64,000 bases of DNA from [Clostridium] leptum DSM 753 (GCA_000154345.1 DS480347.1:186001-250000); one strand, 5' to 3'; positions 52,906 to 62,276 are shown, numbered from the stretch's first letter. The notes: generated by a model not told the origin, from the sequence alone. Numbers and translations: made by a program.

Positions 52906-54426
52906 ATGAATAAAAGAGATCATTTGCAAGCCTTGCGGGAAGCCGATGCGTATATGGAGAAGGTCAAGGATGAGGTGCAAAAGCATCCCTGGCGGCAGGA
53001 TTACCATTATTCTCCCACAGTAGGATGGATCAACGATCCTTGCGGTTTGGTTCAAATCGACGGCTATTACCATATGCTCTGCCAGCATTATCCCTTCAGC
53101 GGAGCCTGGGGGATGATGTATCTTTCCCATGCCAGAAGCAAAGACCTGGTGCACTGGGAGCGGCTTCCCGAGGCGGTCGCTCCCAGCGAGCCGTATGATT
53201 ACTGGGATGAAAAGCATGGCGGCGTTTATACCTGCTGCGGTATCGACGATGAGGGTGTGTATAAAATTATTTATACAGGTCATACCGAGGCCTTCGGCCA
53301 GGTAGAGTGCCTCGCCACCGCTGAGGACGGCATCCACTTCCAGAAATACGAGGGAAACCCTATCCTTTCCAAGTGCCCGGAGGGAATGCGTCAGAATGAT
53401 TTTCGGGATACAAAGGTTTGGAAGCGGGGAAAGAAATGGTATTTGACCGCAGGTACTACGGACGGAAAATTCGGCCGGGTGGCCTTATATCATTCTGATG
53501 ATTTGATCCATTGGGAGTTTCAGAGCTTTATCTGGGAAAGCAGAGGAGAATACGGCTCAATGCCGGAGTGCCCAAACTTTTTTGAGGTGGACGGCAAATG
53601 GGTGCTGATTTTTGCGCCGCTGGAGCTGGAAGACAGAAAGGCCATGTATTTGGTAGGGGATTTTGATTATGACGCCGGGCGGTTCTTTCCTCAGACCGTA
53701 GGAGAGGTGGACTGGGGCCTGGATTATTACGCTCCCCAGGTGTTTAAGGATGATATGGGACGTACCCTGATGATGGGGTGGATGGAGTCTTGGTCCTTCC
53801 ATCCCTGGTATTTAGGAAACGCGAAAAACGGGCAGAATCCCCACGGCTATGTTTACGACTGTTCGGAGATCGGGTTTAACGGAAGTATTTCTACCCCGAG
53901 GACGATTTCTGTCTGCCACGACGGCAAGCTGAAATTTGATCCGGTGCCGGAACTGAAAACCTTGAGAAAAGACCCGAGAACCCAATACAATATGATGGTT
54001 AAGGCGGAAGAGAAAATACCGGTTACCGCCGGAGACAACGTTCACTGCGAGATTTTCGCGGCCTTTGATCTGACCCAGACAAGCGCGGATGTCATCGGCT
54101 TCGGCCTTAGAAGCTCCCGGGAGCACGAAACACTTTTGGAATTCGACCTGGCTCATGGAGAAATCATTTTTGACCGTACCCGATCCGGAAATAAGTCGGC
54201 GGTTGTGCGGAAATGCAATTTGGAATCTGTGCGCAAGGATGAGCTGACAGTACATATTTATATGGACAGCACTACGATTGAACTTTTCACAGATGATAAT
54301 CGTACGGTCATGACCAATTGTATTTATTCCCCTGTGGAAAGCGACGGCTTATACCTCTACGCAAAGGGCGGCGACACCCTGGTAAGCAGGCTCCAAACCT
54401 GGGGAATGGAAAAGGTCAATCAATGA
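52906..54426 (+). CDS. GH32 beta-fructosidase
   Basis: 506 aa from the ATG at 52906 with AAAGGAAG. The five-blade GH32 catalytic triad is D44 in WINDPCG, D168 in FRDTKVW and E221 in MPECPNFF. A beta-sandwich C-terminus follows. There is no signal peptide, so it works in the cytoplasm on imported fructosides. Two key motifs differ from consensus (WMNDPNG to WINDPCG; RDP to RDT), pointing to an unusual substrate. Confidence 0.92.
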   Translation: MNKRDHLQALREADAYMEKVKDEVQKHPWRQDYHYSPTVGWINDPCGLVQIDGYYHMLCQHYPFSGAWGMMYLSHARSKDLVHWERLPEAVAPSEPYDYWDEKHGGVYTCCGIDDEGVYKIIYTGHTEAFGQVECLATAEDGIHFQKYEGNPILSKCPEGMRQNDFRDTKVWKRGKKWYLTAGTTDGKFGRVALYHSDDLIHWEFQSFIWESRGEYGSMPECPNFFEVDGKWVLIFAPLELEDRKAMYLVGDFDYDAGRFFPQTVGEVDWGLDYYAPQVFKDDMGRTLMMGWMESWSFHPWYLGNAKNGQNPHGYVYDCSEIGFNGSISTPRTISVCHDGKLKFDPVPELKTLRKDPRTQYNMMVKAEEKIPVTAGDNVHCEIFAAFDLTQTSADVIGFGLRSSREHETLLEFDLAHGEIIFDRTRSGNKSAVVRKCNLESVRKDELTVHIYMDSTTIELFTDDNRTVMTNCIYSPVESDGLYLYAKGGDTLVSRLQTWGMEKVNQ

Positions 54427-54510
54427 TCTTCCCGGCTGCTGTAAAAGCGGCCTTAATAGAGAGGCTGGCCTGATAAAAAAGGCTGACTTTTTGTGCTACG
54501 GTTAAACAGG

Positions 54511-54547
54511 CGGGCCAGGGAAATCTAAATATGATTTTCCTGGCCCG
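54511..54547 (+). repeat. Intergenic inverted repeat in the fructoside operon
   Basis: 15-bp arms CGGGCCAGGGAAATC / GATTTTCCTGGCCCG (one mismatch) around a 7-nt loop, between GH32 and aldolase genes. It is followed by A, not T, so it is not a terminator; mRNA processing or stability is likelier. Confidence 0.8.
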
Positions 54548-54588
54548 AAAAAATATCTGCTGTCGCATGATGGAAAGTGGGAGAAAGT

Positions 54589-55440
54589 ATGGATGGATTA
54601 ACGCTGAAGAAATTATTGCGGAAAGCCGACGAGAATGGGTATGCCGTTCCGTCTTTTAATTATTCTGATATTTGGGACTTTAAGGCGATTGTTCAAGCGG
54701 CGGAGGAAGAAGAAGCTCCGGTTATGATTGCGTCGAATCCGCTGGTAGTCGGAGAGCTGGGCGCAAAATTTTGCGCCGGCTTTGCGAATGCGGCAATGGA
54801 TCAGGCGGAAGTTCCCCTGATTCATCATTTGGACCATTCCTTTACTGTGGAGATGTGCAGGGACTGCATTGACAGCGGCTATCCTTCAGTAATGATCGAT
54901 GCTTCAAAGCACGACCTTGAGACCAATATTCAAATGGTCAGACAGGTGATGGATTATGCAAGGCCTAAGCATGTCCATGTAGAGGGAGAGATCGGGAAAA
55001 TCAAAGGCAAGGGGATTGAAGGAGACTTCAAGGGCGGAGATTTTTTGGCCGAGGTGGAGGATGCGGCAGCGCTGGTAAAGGCTACCCAGGTGGATTCCCT
55101 GGCGGTTGGAATCGGCTCAGCCCACGGCTTTTACAAGGGAAAGCCGGAACTGAATTTTAAACGTCTGGCAGAGATCAATAAGGCTGTGGATACCCCGTTG
55201 GTCCTTCACGGAGGCACAGGGATTCCCCAGGAGGATATTCAGCGGGCGATTAAGGAAGGCATCAATAAGGTGAATGTGGGAACGATTATCCACTGCACCT
55301 ATATGAATAATTTAAGAGAAGAACTGAACCGGGCAGGGGATAACCCCTACACCCTGGATGTTATGAAGGCTGTATATCCTAAGGTGAAAGAGGTAGTTAA
55401 ACGCTGGATACGGGTCTGTATGGCGAATGGAAAGGCATGA
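54589..55440 (+). CDS. Class II ketose-bisphosphate aldolase
   Basis: 283 aa from the ATG at 54589 (GGGAGA upstream). Zinc ligands and active residues: HHLDHSF, HVHVEGEIG, GSAHGFYKG and LHGGTG. It splits fructose- or tagatose-type ketose bisphosphates into trioses. The position after GH32 and before a PfkB kinase suggests the last step of the operon pathway. Confidence 0.9.
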   Translation: MDGLTLKKLLRKADENGYAVPSFNYSDIWDFKAIVQAAEEEEAPVMIASNPLVVGELGAKFCAGFANAAMDQAEVPLIHHLDHSFTVEMCRDCIDSGYPSVMIDASKHDLETNIQMVRQVMDYARPKHVHVEGEIGKIKGKGIEGDFKGGDFLAEVEDAAALVKATQVDSLAVGIGSAHGFYKGKPELNFKRLAEINKAVDTPLVLHGGTGIPQEDIQRAIKEGINKVNVGTIIHCTYMNNLREELNRAGDNPYTLDVMKAVYPKVKEVVKRWIRVCMANGKA

Positions 55441-55505
55441 CCGGAAAAAACTGCTTACAGAAAAAGGACCTTTCCCGGCCGTTCGATTAAATTCCAGAGA
55501 AGGGA

Positions 55506-56444
55506 GTGAGCTTTATTAAAATACTGTGCGTAGGCTTGATGGTATGTGATTTGCTGATTAAACCGGTAACGCGGGAAACTCTGTCGGCGGACTCGGCTAA
55601 GGCGGAAGCGATCCGTATGCTGGTAGGAGGCGACGCTTTTAACGTGGCGTCGAACCTATCGGCGCTGGGAACGGAAACCACCCTATACAGCGCTGTAGGA
55701 GAGGATGCCTTCGGTGCTTTTGCGCTGGATTACGCGGAAAAGTTAGGCGTCTCCACGCAATGGATCAAAACGACGGACGGTCCTACCTCGGTAACGGCGG
55801 TATTGATCCATCCGGATGGTGAGAGAAGCTTTGTAGTGCAGAGGGGCGCCAGCCACGAGCTGAAAGAGCGGCAGATCAGCGATGATTTACTGCGGAAATA
55901 TGATCTGCTCTATATTGGAAGCGCCTGCGGGATTCCCGGCTTGGACGGGGAAGGCTTGACGAGGCTCCTTCACCGGGCTAAGGTGCTTGACTGTAAGACG
56001 GCTATGGATATTACCGGAAATCCCACCCGGAGATCGGCGGCGCAGCTGCTGCCGGCGCTGCCCAATCTGGATTTCTTCCTTCCCAGCGCCTATGAGGCGA
56101 TGGATTTATCCGGCCGGGATTCGCCTGGAAAGGCGGCGGATTATTTTCATGAAAAAGGGGTTCCGGTGGTGGCGGTAAAAATGGGCGGACAGGGCGCTCT
56201 GCTTTCCGCTGGGGGAAAGCAGGAGGTTTTTCCTGCTTATGAAGGCCCGGTGGTGGATACCACCGGAGCGGGCGACGCCTTTGTAGCGGGATTTTTAGCG
56301 GCGCTCAGCCGGGGAGAGTCCTTACCCGGCTGTGTTCAGATCGGAAACGGGGCAGGTGCCAAGTGTGTGGAAAGGCTGGGCTCTTCGGGAACGCTGCCAG
56401 CCTATCAGGAATTGATTTCCTTTACCGGGCTTCATCGAGAATAA
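55506..56444 (+). CDS. PfkB-family sugar (phosphate) kinase
   Basis: 312 aa from a GTG after GGGAG. GGDAFNVASNLSALG, RSFVVQRGASHEL and DTTGAGDAFVAGFLA define PfkB. As the second kinase in the operon it may add the second phosphate that produces the aldolase substrate. Substrate not provable from sequence. Confidence 0.88.
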   Translation: MSFIKILCVGLMVCDLLIKPVTRETLSADSAKAEAIRMLVGGDAFNVASNLSALGTETTLYSAVGEDAFGAFALDYAEKLGVSTQWIKTTDGPTSVTAVLIHPDGERSFVVQRGASHELKERQISDDLLRKYDLLYIGSACGIPGLDGEGLTRLLHRAKVLDCKTAMDITGNPTRRSAAQLLPALPNLDFFLPSAYEAMDLSGRDSPGKAADYFHEKGVPVVAVKMGGQGALLSAGGKQEVFPAYEGPVVDTTGAGDAFVAGFLAALSRGESLPGCVQIGNGAGAKCVERLGSSGTLPAYQELISFTGLHRE

Positions 56445-56462
56445 AGGAGAGGAGATGTTGTT

Positions 56463-57350
56463 ATGGATAAAATGCTTAGAAGCAAAAAATGGATTCTTTT
56501 GTTTCTTTTGCCCGCGCTGCTGATCTTCACGGCGACAGTGTTTGTGCCTATCATTTGGTCGATGGTCTACAGCCTATACTCCTGGAATGGGGTTTCCGCT
56601 ATGAGGTTTGTCGGCCTGGAGAATTTCGCGGACATGTTTTCGGATAAGAACTTTGTCCAGAGCGTGGTGAACAATCTGATTTTTGTGGCTATTAATGTTG
56701 TAGGACAGCTTTTCGTAGGCGCTTTCGTAGCCGTTCTGCTGACCTATGTAGGAAAAGGCCGGGAAGTGTTTAAAACCCTCTATTTCACACCGGTAATTCT
56801 GGCAAGTGTCGCAGTGGCAAAGATTTGGTCGAAATTTTTTAGTGTGGATCCGGATGGAGTGGTAAACAGCCTACTGGAATTGGTTGGCCTAGGAGGCTTG
56901 AAAACCGCCTGGCTGGGTAATGCGGCGACCTCCCTGGGAAGCGTGTCTCTCGTGGAAAGCTATTGGCACATGGCGCTTTTCATGGTGATCATTTATTCCG
57001 GTTTGATTACCATTTCCGAGGATGTGCTGGAATCCGCCGTTATGGATGGGGCTTCCGCCTGGAAAATGTTCTGGAAGATCAAGCTGCCGCTGATGAGCGA
57101 GGTATTTGTGGTAGCGCTGGTTATGGTGGTTAACGGATGCTTGAAAGCCTTTGATATTATCTTTATTTCCACCTCCGGCGGCCCCGGGTATTCCTCTGAG
57201 CTGGTGGCGACCTATATGTATAAGGTGGCGTTCACCAGCGCTAAATACGGTTACGGCAGCGCGATTGCCCTGTTTCTGGTGGTGGAGAGCATGATCGCCG
57301 TTATGCTGATCAGAAAGATCGCCAACCGTGTGCAAAGGAATTCTCTTTAA
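56463..57350 (+). CDS. ABC sugar transporter permease (MalF type)
   Basis: 295 aa, six membrane helices. The EAA loop is VLESAVMDGASAWKMFWKIKLPLM, contacting the ATPase. It pairs with the next gene. Confidence 0.92.
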   Translation: MDKMLRSKKWILLFLLPALLIFTATVFVPIIWSMVYSLYSWNGVSAMRFVGLENFADMFSDKNFVQSVVNNLIFVAINVVGQLFVGAFVAVLLTYVGKGREVFKTLYFTPVILASVAVAKIWSKFFSVDPDGVVNSLLELVGLGGLKTAWLGNAATSLGSVSLVESYWHMALFMVIIYSGLITISEDVLESAVMDGASAWKMFWKIKLPLMSEVFVVALVMVVNGCLKAFDIIFISTSGGPGYSSELVATYMYKVAFTSAKYGYGSAIALFLVVESMIAVMLIRKIANRVQRNSL

Positions 57351-57388
57351 TTCGGCCTGCGCCAATGAAAGGAAGAGGAGGCATCTTA

Positions 57389-58228
57389 ATGCGTAAAAAG
57401 AAATTTTCGCCGGTGCGGATCATTTTTTATTTAGTTTTGATTTTATTTTTAATTTATCAGCTTTACCCGATCATTTGGATGATCATCACCAGCCTGAAAT
57501 CTCCCGCCGACGTCCAGCGGAGCAGCCCGTTTTCTTTTCCAGACCCGATCTTTACGGAAAATTATATCAATGCGATAAAAAAGGCGGATTTGCTCCTATA
57601 TTTTCGCAACAGCGCCGTGGTTACTATCATCACTATGGTGCTGGTCATTTTGTTCAGCAGTACGGCGGGCTTTGCTCTGGAAAAACTGCGGTTTAAGGCG
57701 CACGGGGCGGTTCTCAGCTATTTTTTGACGGGAATCACCATCCCCATCCATATTACTTTGATTCCCCTGTTTATTATCTATAAATCTGTTGGAATGCTTG
57801 ACACCTGGTTTTCCCTGATCCTGCCCCAGATCGGATTTTGTCTGCCGCTGTCAATTTATTTATTTACGGCGTTTTACCGATACATACCGAACTCGATGCT
57901 TGAGGCGGCTATTATCGACGGCGCCAGCGTGCCCAGATCGTTTTTCTCTATTTATTTTCCTTTGTCTAAAAATACCATTATGACGGTGGCTACCGTGAAC
58001 TTTATTTCTGTGTGGAATGAGTTTGTGTTTGCCAATACCTTCACGCTCAGCACAAGTATGAGAACCATACCAGTAGGGTTGAAGGATTTTGTCGGGGAAT
58101 ATGGAAAGGTGGACTGGGGCTGCACCTTTGCGGCTATCGCCTTAACGCTTTTACCGCTGCTGATTCTGTACTTCGTTTTTAATAAGAGTATTATTTCCGG
58201 CATGACCGCCGGTGCGATCAAAGAATAA
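57389..58228 (+). CDS. ABC sugar transporter permease (MalG type)
   Basis: 279 aa from the ATG at 57389 with GGAGG. Six helices with EAA loop MLEAAIIDGASVPRSFFSIYFPLS. Last gene of the operon. No ATPase gene is present, so a shared MsmK/MsmX-like ATPase from elsewhere is expected. Confidence 0.92.
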   Translation: MRKKKFSPVRIIFYLVLILFLIYQLYPIIWMIITSLKSPADVQRSSPFSFPDPIFTENYINAIKKADLLLYFRNSAVVTIITMVLVILFSSTAGFALEKLRFKAHGAVLSYFLTGITIPIHITLIPLFIIYKSVGMLDTWFSLILPQIGFCLPLSIYLFTAFYRYIPNSMLEAAIIDGASVPRSFFSIYFPLSKNTIMTVATVNFISVWNEFVFANTFTLSTSMRTIPVGLKDFVGEYGKVDWGCTFAAIALTLLPLLILYFVFNKSIISGMTAGAIKE

Positions 58229-58268
58229 TAAATTGCTGTTGGTAAGCAGCTATGGAAATACTTGAAAT

Positions 58269-58315
58269 CAGACGGAAAAGGTCCCGAGGGATATCCCCGG
58301 GACCTTTTCCGTCTG
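58269..58315. terminator. 47-bp near-perfect palindrome, bidirectional terminator
   Basis: CAGACGGAAAAGGTCCCG and its reverse complement flank a GGGATATCCC centre, with one mismatch over 47 bp. It ends the fructoside operon and faces the convergent surface-protein gene. The U-run is weak. Confidence 0.75.
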
Positions 58316-58448
58316 TTGCTAAATTTTTAGGGAGCGTTCCTATGGCATGCCGGCCTATTGTAAATACCAATGATAAAAAATCAAAGAAATTAAAAATACT
58401 TTCTTACCCTGCGGATTCTTTGAAAGCGCCTAGCGGACTAAAAAGCGT

Positions 58449-60311
58449 TTATGCCCGAGCTTTCTTTTTCTTCTTGGCCAACCAGCCTACTAAAAGCAAG
58501 CCGGCGGAAAGCAGCAGTGAAATAAAAATCGGCAGGAGATCAAAATCTCCTGTTTCCGGACGTTCTTCGCCTTCCGGCTGATTGGCAAATTTATTTTCAG
58601 TCCCGCCTTCCAGGGGAATTAAGCCTATTACCGCCTGCTCAATAGCGTGAGCCGCCAAGTCCACCTCAGCCTGGTTTAGAACTGTTTGACCGCGGGGAAC
58701 CGTTTCCACCGCGTCGGTCAAAGCCGCTACGCTTTCTTTGGTATAAACGCTCAGATCCTGTGGAACCATGGCCAGCGCCTCCTCCACCAGCATATAGTCG
58801 GCGGGCCGTAAAACCAAAGCGGCGGCCGCGGCTTCGATTGTTTGGGCCATGGAATCTACTTCAGCTTGCTCCGCTAAGGTGCAGCTGTATAAAATCTGGT
58901 CGATGGCCTGATTCAGGCTAGCTACGGTTTTCTCCGTATAATTGTTGAGATCCGTAGGAATAGAAGCGGCGGCTTGCTCCACCGCAGAGTAATCCGCCCT
59001 CTCGGCGCCGCAGTAAGGATATTCCTCACCGGCGGTCCACGGCCCATCGCTGCTGTGATTCAATAAAATCAAAGCGGCTTCAGAATGAAAAAATTCAGAA
59101 GGCTTCGCGGAGGCACCGGCGTTTCGCTCTGGAAGCGGAGCGGGACTGGGCGCCAAATAATAGCAGCCGGAAAGCTTCTCCAGGCTTTCCTTCTGACTGC
59201 CGGTAAAAGCGCCTCCATAAAGGAAACAATCGGAGACTTGTCCGAATGTGTAAGAATTGGAAATTTTGCCACTGGTGGAGGCGTCTCCGCCTATACCGAG
59301 AAAACCGCCGCCATATACGGCGTTCTTTACCGTAACAGTAGTGTAACAGTTTTCAACCACAGTATTGGAGGCGTTTCCAATCAAGCCGCCGGACCAGGTG
59401 CCGCCGGTTACCGTGCCCTGAGCGCAGCACCGCTGGACAGAAGCGGCGTTTTTTCCGTTATCTCCCAGGGTAGCGCCCAGAAGGCCGCCGGCGAAGGAAG
59501 CAACGGCGTTTTCGATTCCACAGATTTCCCCGGAGGAGGAACATAGCTTTAAAACAGAGCCGGGACCTGCCGCGCCGCACAAGCCTCCGAGCGTCCCAAA
59601 CCCATTAGGGTCAGACAAGCTTCCCTCCCGGACAGAGGCGCTGCTGATCTTTCCATAGCAGATTCCCACCAGGCCGCCCGAGGCAAGCAACCGGCTGGTG
59701 GGCAGGCTGACGGCGGAAAGCGAAGAATTGGCCGCCAGGCAGTGGTCCACAGATCCGGATTCCCCCAGATAAGCGCATAGAATGGCGCTGGCCGCATAGG
59801 CTTGCCCTCCCTGTGCCTTTGGACTAAAAAAGATCGATGCGTTCTCTAGGCTTAGGTTAGAAATATGGCCGTTAACAGAGCCAAACAGTCCGGCGCAGGA
59901 GCCTTCATAGGGCGAGGACTGGGAACCGATGGTCAGGTTGGAAATTATGTGTCCGTTGCCCTCAAAGGTGCCGCTGAATACAGCGGCCTTTTTCCCTTCC
60001 TCCGCCTCCAGCTGGTTCCCAATGGGAATCCAGTTGTGGCCGGCTAAATCCAGATCTGAATGCAGACGGATCGTTGTGCCCTCCAGAGAATTTCCCTGGT
60101 TCACCAATTGGGCAAGGCCAGCCAGCTGTGGAGCGGAAGAAATGGCATATTCCTTTTGCGGAACGTTGGGATCGTACCAAGAGGTGTCTACAGTCCCGTC
60201 CCATAAGCTTGGAATTCCCTTGGCTTTTGCGGTGATGCCGGCGCCGGCAAGCAGCGTGCCAAGGAAAGCGAATACTAAAAAAATACAGAGCGATCTATGT
60301 TTCAATATCAT
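58449..60311 (-). CDS. Wall-anchored GLUG/FIVAR surface protein (RPETG signal)
   Basis: 620 aa from the ATG at 60311 with GGAGG. Signal peptide 1-31. GLUG-like repeats in the first 350 residues (AGLFGSVNGHISNLSLENAS; SGGLIGNASNTVVENCYTT). Three FIVAR-like helical repeats at about 400-560 (DLNNYTEKTVASLNQAIDQI; DLSVYTKESVAALTDAVETV). C-terminal sorting signal RPETGD, hydrophobic helix and KKKKKARA. A sortase would link it to peptidoglycan. The RPETG motif deviates from LPXTG. Probably an adhesin. Confidence 0.88.
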   Translation of the reverse strand: MILKHRSLCIFLVFAFLGTLLAGAGITAKAKGIPSLWDGTVDTSWYDPNVPQKEYAISSAPQLAGLAQLVNQGNSLEGTTIRLHSDLDLAGHNWIPIGNQLEAEEGKKAAVFSGTFEGNGHIISNLTIGSQSSPYEGSCAGLFGSVNGHISNLSLENASIFFSPKAQGGQAYAASAILCAYLGESGSVDHCLAANSSLSAVSLPTSRLLASGGLVGICYGKISSASVREGSLSDPNGFGTLGGLCGAAGPGSVLKLCSSSGEICGIENAVASFAGGLLGATLGDNGKNAASVQRCCAQGTVTGGTWSGGLIGNASNTVVENCYTTVTVKNAVYGGGFLGIGGDASTSGKISNSYTFGQVSDCFLYGGAFTGSQKESLEKLSGCYYLAPSPAPLPERNAGASAKPSEFFHSEAALILLNHSSDGPWTAGEEYPYCGAERADYSAVEQAAASIPTDLNNYTEKTVASLNQAIDQILYSCTLAEQAEVDSMAQTIEAAAAALVLRPADYMLVEEALAMVPQDLSVYTKESVAALTDAVETVPRGQTVLNQAEVDLAAHAIEQAVIGLIPLEGGTENKFANQPEGEERPETGDFDLLPIFISLLLSAGLLLVGWLAKKKKKARA

Positions 60312-60594
60312 GTCTTGTAGTCCTCCGGGAATCAAAATCAAGGAACACTTTAAAAAAATCAATAATTTAACAGATAAATTGTAGCATAAAATATACCTTG
60401 TGCCAATAGCGAAAATCTTTTCGGTAAGAAAATTGTCGAATCTTAAAGAACGGAGATTCCTTTTTGGCAGGCTGGATGCTATAATATTTAAAGCAATAAT
60501 ACTGTCAGCCATAGGAATCGTATTTTACGCTTGTGCTTTAGTATATACCAAAATCAATCAATTCACGAATGATGGAAACGGAGGCGTTGAAGCT

Positions 60595-61026
60595 ATGGGA
60601 GATAATCGGTGCCGGGTATTAATTATTGATGGACAGGGAGGCAGAATCGGGAAGCAGCTGGCGGAGGCTATTGGGCAGGATCCCAGGATTGAGCTGACGG
60701 CAGCAGGAACCAACAGCGCGGCTACGGTGAATATGATGAAAGGCGGTGTGAGAACAGCGGCTACCGGTGAAAACGCTGTGGTAGTGGGCTGCCGAAGGGC
60801 GGATATTATCGCGGGGCCTATCGGCATCGTGATTGCCGATGCTTTGATGGGAGAGGTCACGCCAAGGATGGCGGCCGCGGTGGGACAGAGCCTGGCGAAG
60901 AAAATTTTGATTCCTGTTAATAAATGCGATAATATTGTGATTGGTACAGGGGGAAGGCCGGTCGCGGAGCTGATTGAAGAAGCGGTAGCGCTGATTCTTA
61001 AAGCTGTGAACAGCGGGGCCTATTGA
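60595..61026 (+). CDS. DUF3842 family protein
   Basis: 143 aa from the ATG at 60595 (GGAGG at spacing 10). VLIIDGQGGRIGKQLAEAIG and EVTPRMAAAVGQSLAKKILIP match DUF3842, a small Rossmann-like protein of unknown function frequent in Clostridia. An extended -10 (TGC-TATAAT, 60480-60485) lies 110 nt upstream. Confidence 0.88.
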   Translation: MGDNRCRVLIIDGQGGRIGKQLAEAIGQDPRIELTAAGTNSAATVNMMKGGVRTAATGENAVVVGCRRADIIAGPIGIVIADALMGEVTPRMAAAVGQSLAKKILIPVNKCDNIVIGTGGRPVAELIEEAVALILKAVNSGAY

Positions 61027-61051
61027 CATCAGAAGGGCTTTTTAATATAAT
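61023..61051 (+). promoter_or_regulatory. Consensus promoter of the ECF gene leader
   Basis: TTGACA (61023-61028) overlaps the DUF3842 stop codon; 17-nt spacer; TATAAT (61046-61051). Predicted start near 61058, giving a leader of about 188 nt. Confidence 0.85.
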
Positions 61052-61057
61052 TTAAAT

Positions 61058-61245
61058 GTTCATACAGCTGGCAGGAAGCCGGCGGTCTTGGCAGAAGCCA
61101 GGCGGAGCAATCATTTCATTGGTTATGATCTTGTCCATGTTGATCCTATCATTCATTTTATATTTTGAATTTCGGATATCAGGAAGATATCTGCTTTCAG
61201 AAGAAAGCGGGTATCTTCTTTTTATTTTTGGCAAGGAGGATTTTA
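61058..61245 (+). promoter_or_regulatory. Structured attenuator-like leader, candidate riboswitch
   Basis: Two GC-rich hairpins (GCTGGC-AGGAA-GCCGGC at 61067-61083; CTTGGC-AGAA-GCCAGG at 61087-61102) are followed by an AT-rich linker and a terminator (stem 61184-61198 / 61203-61217, then T-run). An alternative GATATC-AGGAA-GATATC hairpin (61175-61191) would consume the terminator's 5' arm. The ribosome site follows at once. No known riboswitch consensus (TPP, FMN, THF, cobalamin, preQ1) was recognised. Confidence 0.55.
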
Positions 61246-61785
61246 ATGAAGCAGACAAAAAATTTAGTGACCTCAGGAATGTGTGTGGCTTTGGCGATTG
61301 TGCTGCCCATGGCGTTCCATATGATTCCGGATGCGGGAAAGGTTTTCCTGCCTATGCATATTCCGGTGCTGCTGTGCGGGCTGCTGTGCGGGCCGGTGTA
61401 CGGCTTGGGATGCGGTATTTTAGCGCCGCTGCTTTCCCATCTTTTTATGGGAATGCCGCCCACTGCGATGCTGCCCAGCATGCTTTGTGAGCTGGCGGCC
61501 TATGGGATGTTGTCCGGCATACTCATCCGAGTAATCCGGACAAAATGGAATTTGTTGAACCTTTATACGGCGCTGATCGGCGCAATGATCTGTGGGAGAA
61601 TTATCAACGGCGTCTTGAACGCCTTAATTTTCAATGCGGGAAAATATTCCATGGAAATGTGGCTTACCGCTTCCTTCCTGCAAGCGATTCCGGGCATTGT
61701 TATCCAGCTTGCTCTGATTCCTTTATTGGTTCTGGCGCTTCAAAAGGCCAGGCTGGCGGACCGAGCTGGGGCTGCAAGAGTGTAA
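61246..61785 (+). CDS. ECF transporter S component, substrate unknown
   Basis: 179 aa from the ATG at 61246 with AAGGAGG. Five or six hydrophobic helices and the N-terminal LVTSGMCVALAIVLPMAFH and PMHIPVLLCGLLCGPVYG patterns typify ECF S components. It would bind a vitamin-like substrate and join the shared EcfT-EcfA module, not encoded here. Confidence 0.88.
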   Translation: MKQTKNLVTSGMCVALAIVLPMAFHMIPDAGKVFLPMHIPVLLCGLLCGPVYGLGCGILAPLLSHLFMGMPPTAMLPSMLCELAAYGMLSGILIRVIRTKWNLLNLYTALIGAMICGRIINGVLNALIFNAGKYSMEMWLTASFLQAIPGIVIQLALIPLLVLALQKARLADRAGAARV

Positions 61786-61978
61786 GAAGGCTGCTTCGGT
61801 CAAACTATCTGCCAAGCCGAGTAAGCGGATTGTATGCAGCTTTTGCCTGATGCCTGCCAAGCAAGCTTTTTGCGGAGTGCTTCCCTCGGCTGAACCGGTG
61901 GTTTCCCGAATCAATGGAGAAGGGCCGGCCCTCCTAAAAGGAGAGCCAGACTTTGAGAGCGGTGCTTTAAGAAACGAG

Positions 61979-62012
61979 GCAGGGCCGGAAATCAGCCGTC
62001 CCTGCTAAAATT
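61979..62012 (+). terminator. Candidate terminator of the ECF gene
   Basis: Stem GCAGGG(C)CGG / CCG(T)CCCTGC followed by TAAAATTTT. The rest of 61786-62270 has no credible gene; it is GC-rich with partial palindromes such as GGGCCGGCCC. Confidence 0.6.
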
Positions 62013-62276
62013 TTCTTATCGTACCGCTCTGCTTGCGTTACCGTTTTACGTTTAGAAGGTTCGCCTGCCGCCGGATTGCGCCGTAAGCAGAACGAGCCCT
62101 CTTTTTTTGGAGTTCCTTGTTCTGCGGGAAATGACCTTATAGGCGCCGGAGAGATTTCAGTGATTTATTATTGGATTTTAGAAGCGGCCCAAGCCTGGCT
62201 AAAAGGTAAAAGAAGAGGATTTCAAGAAATATAATTTTTTGAAAGAAATGAAATTTTATATTTTTTAGAAAAAAGC

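Noticed and set aside
54511..54547. Reading the intergenic inverted repeat as a terminator
   Set aside because: The hairpin is followed by GAAAAAAT on the coding strand, not a U-run, and the operon continues.
61056..61490. Frame starting in the ECF leader, a possible leader peptide
   Set aside because: No ribosome site, runs out of frame across the ECF gene, and the sequence is explained by RNA structure.
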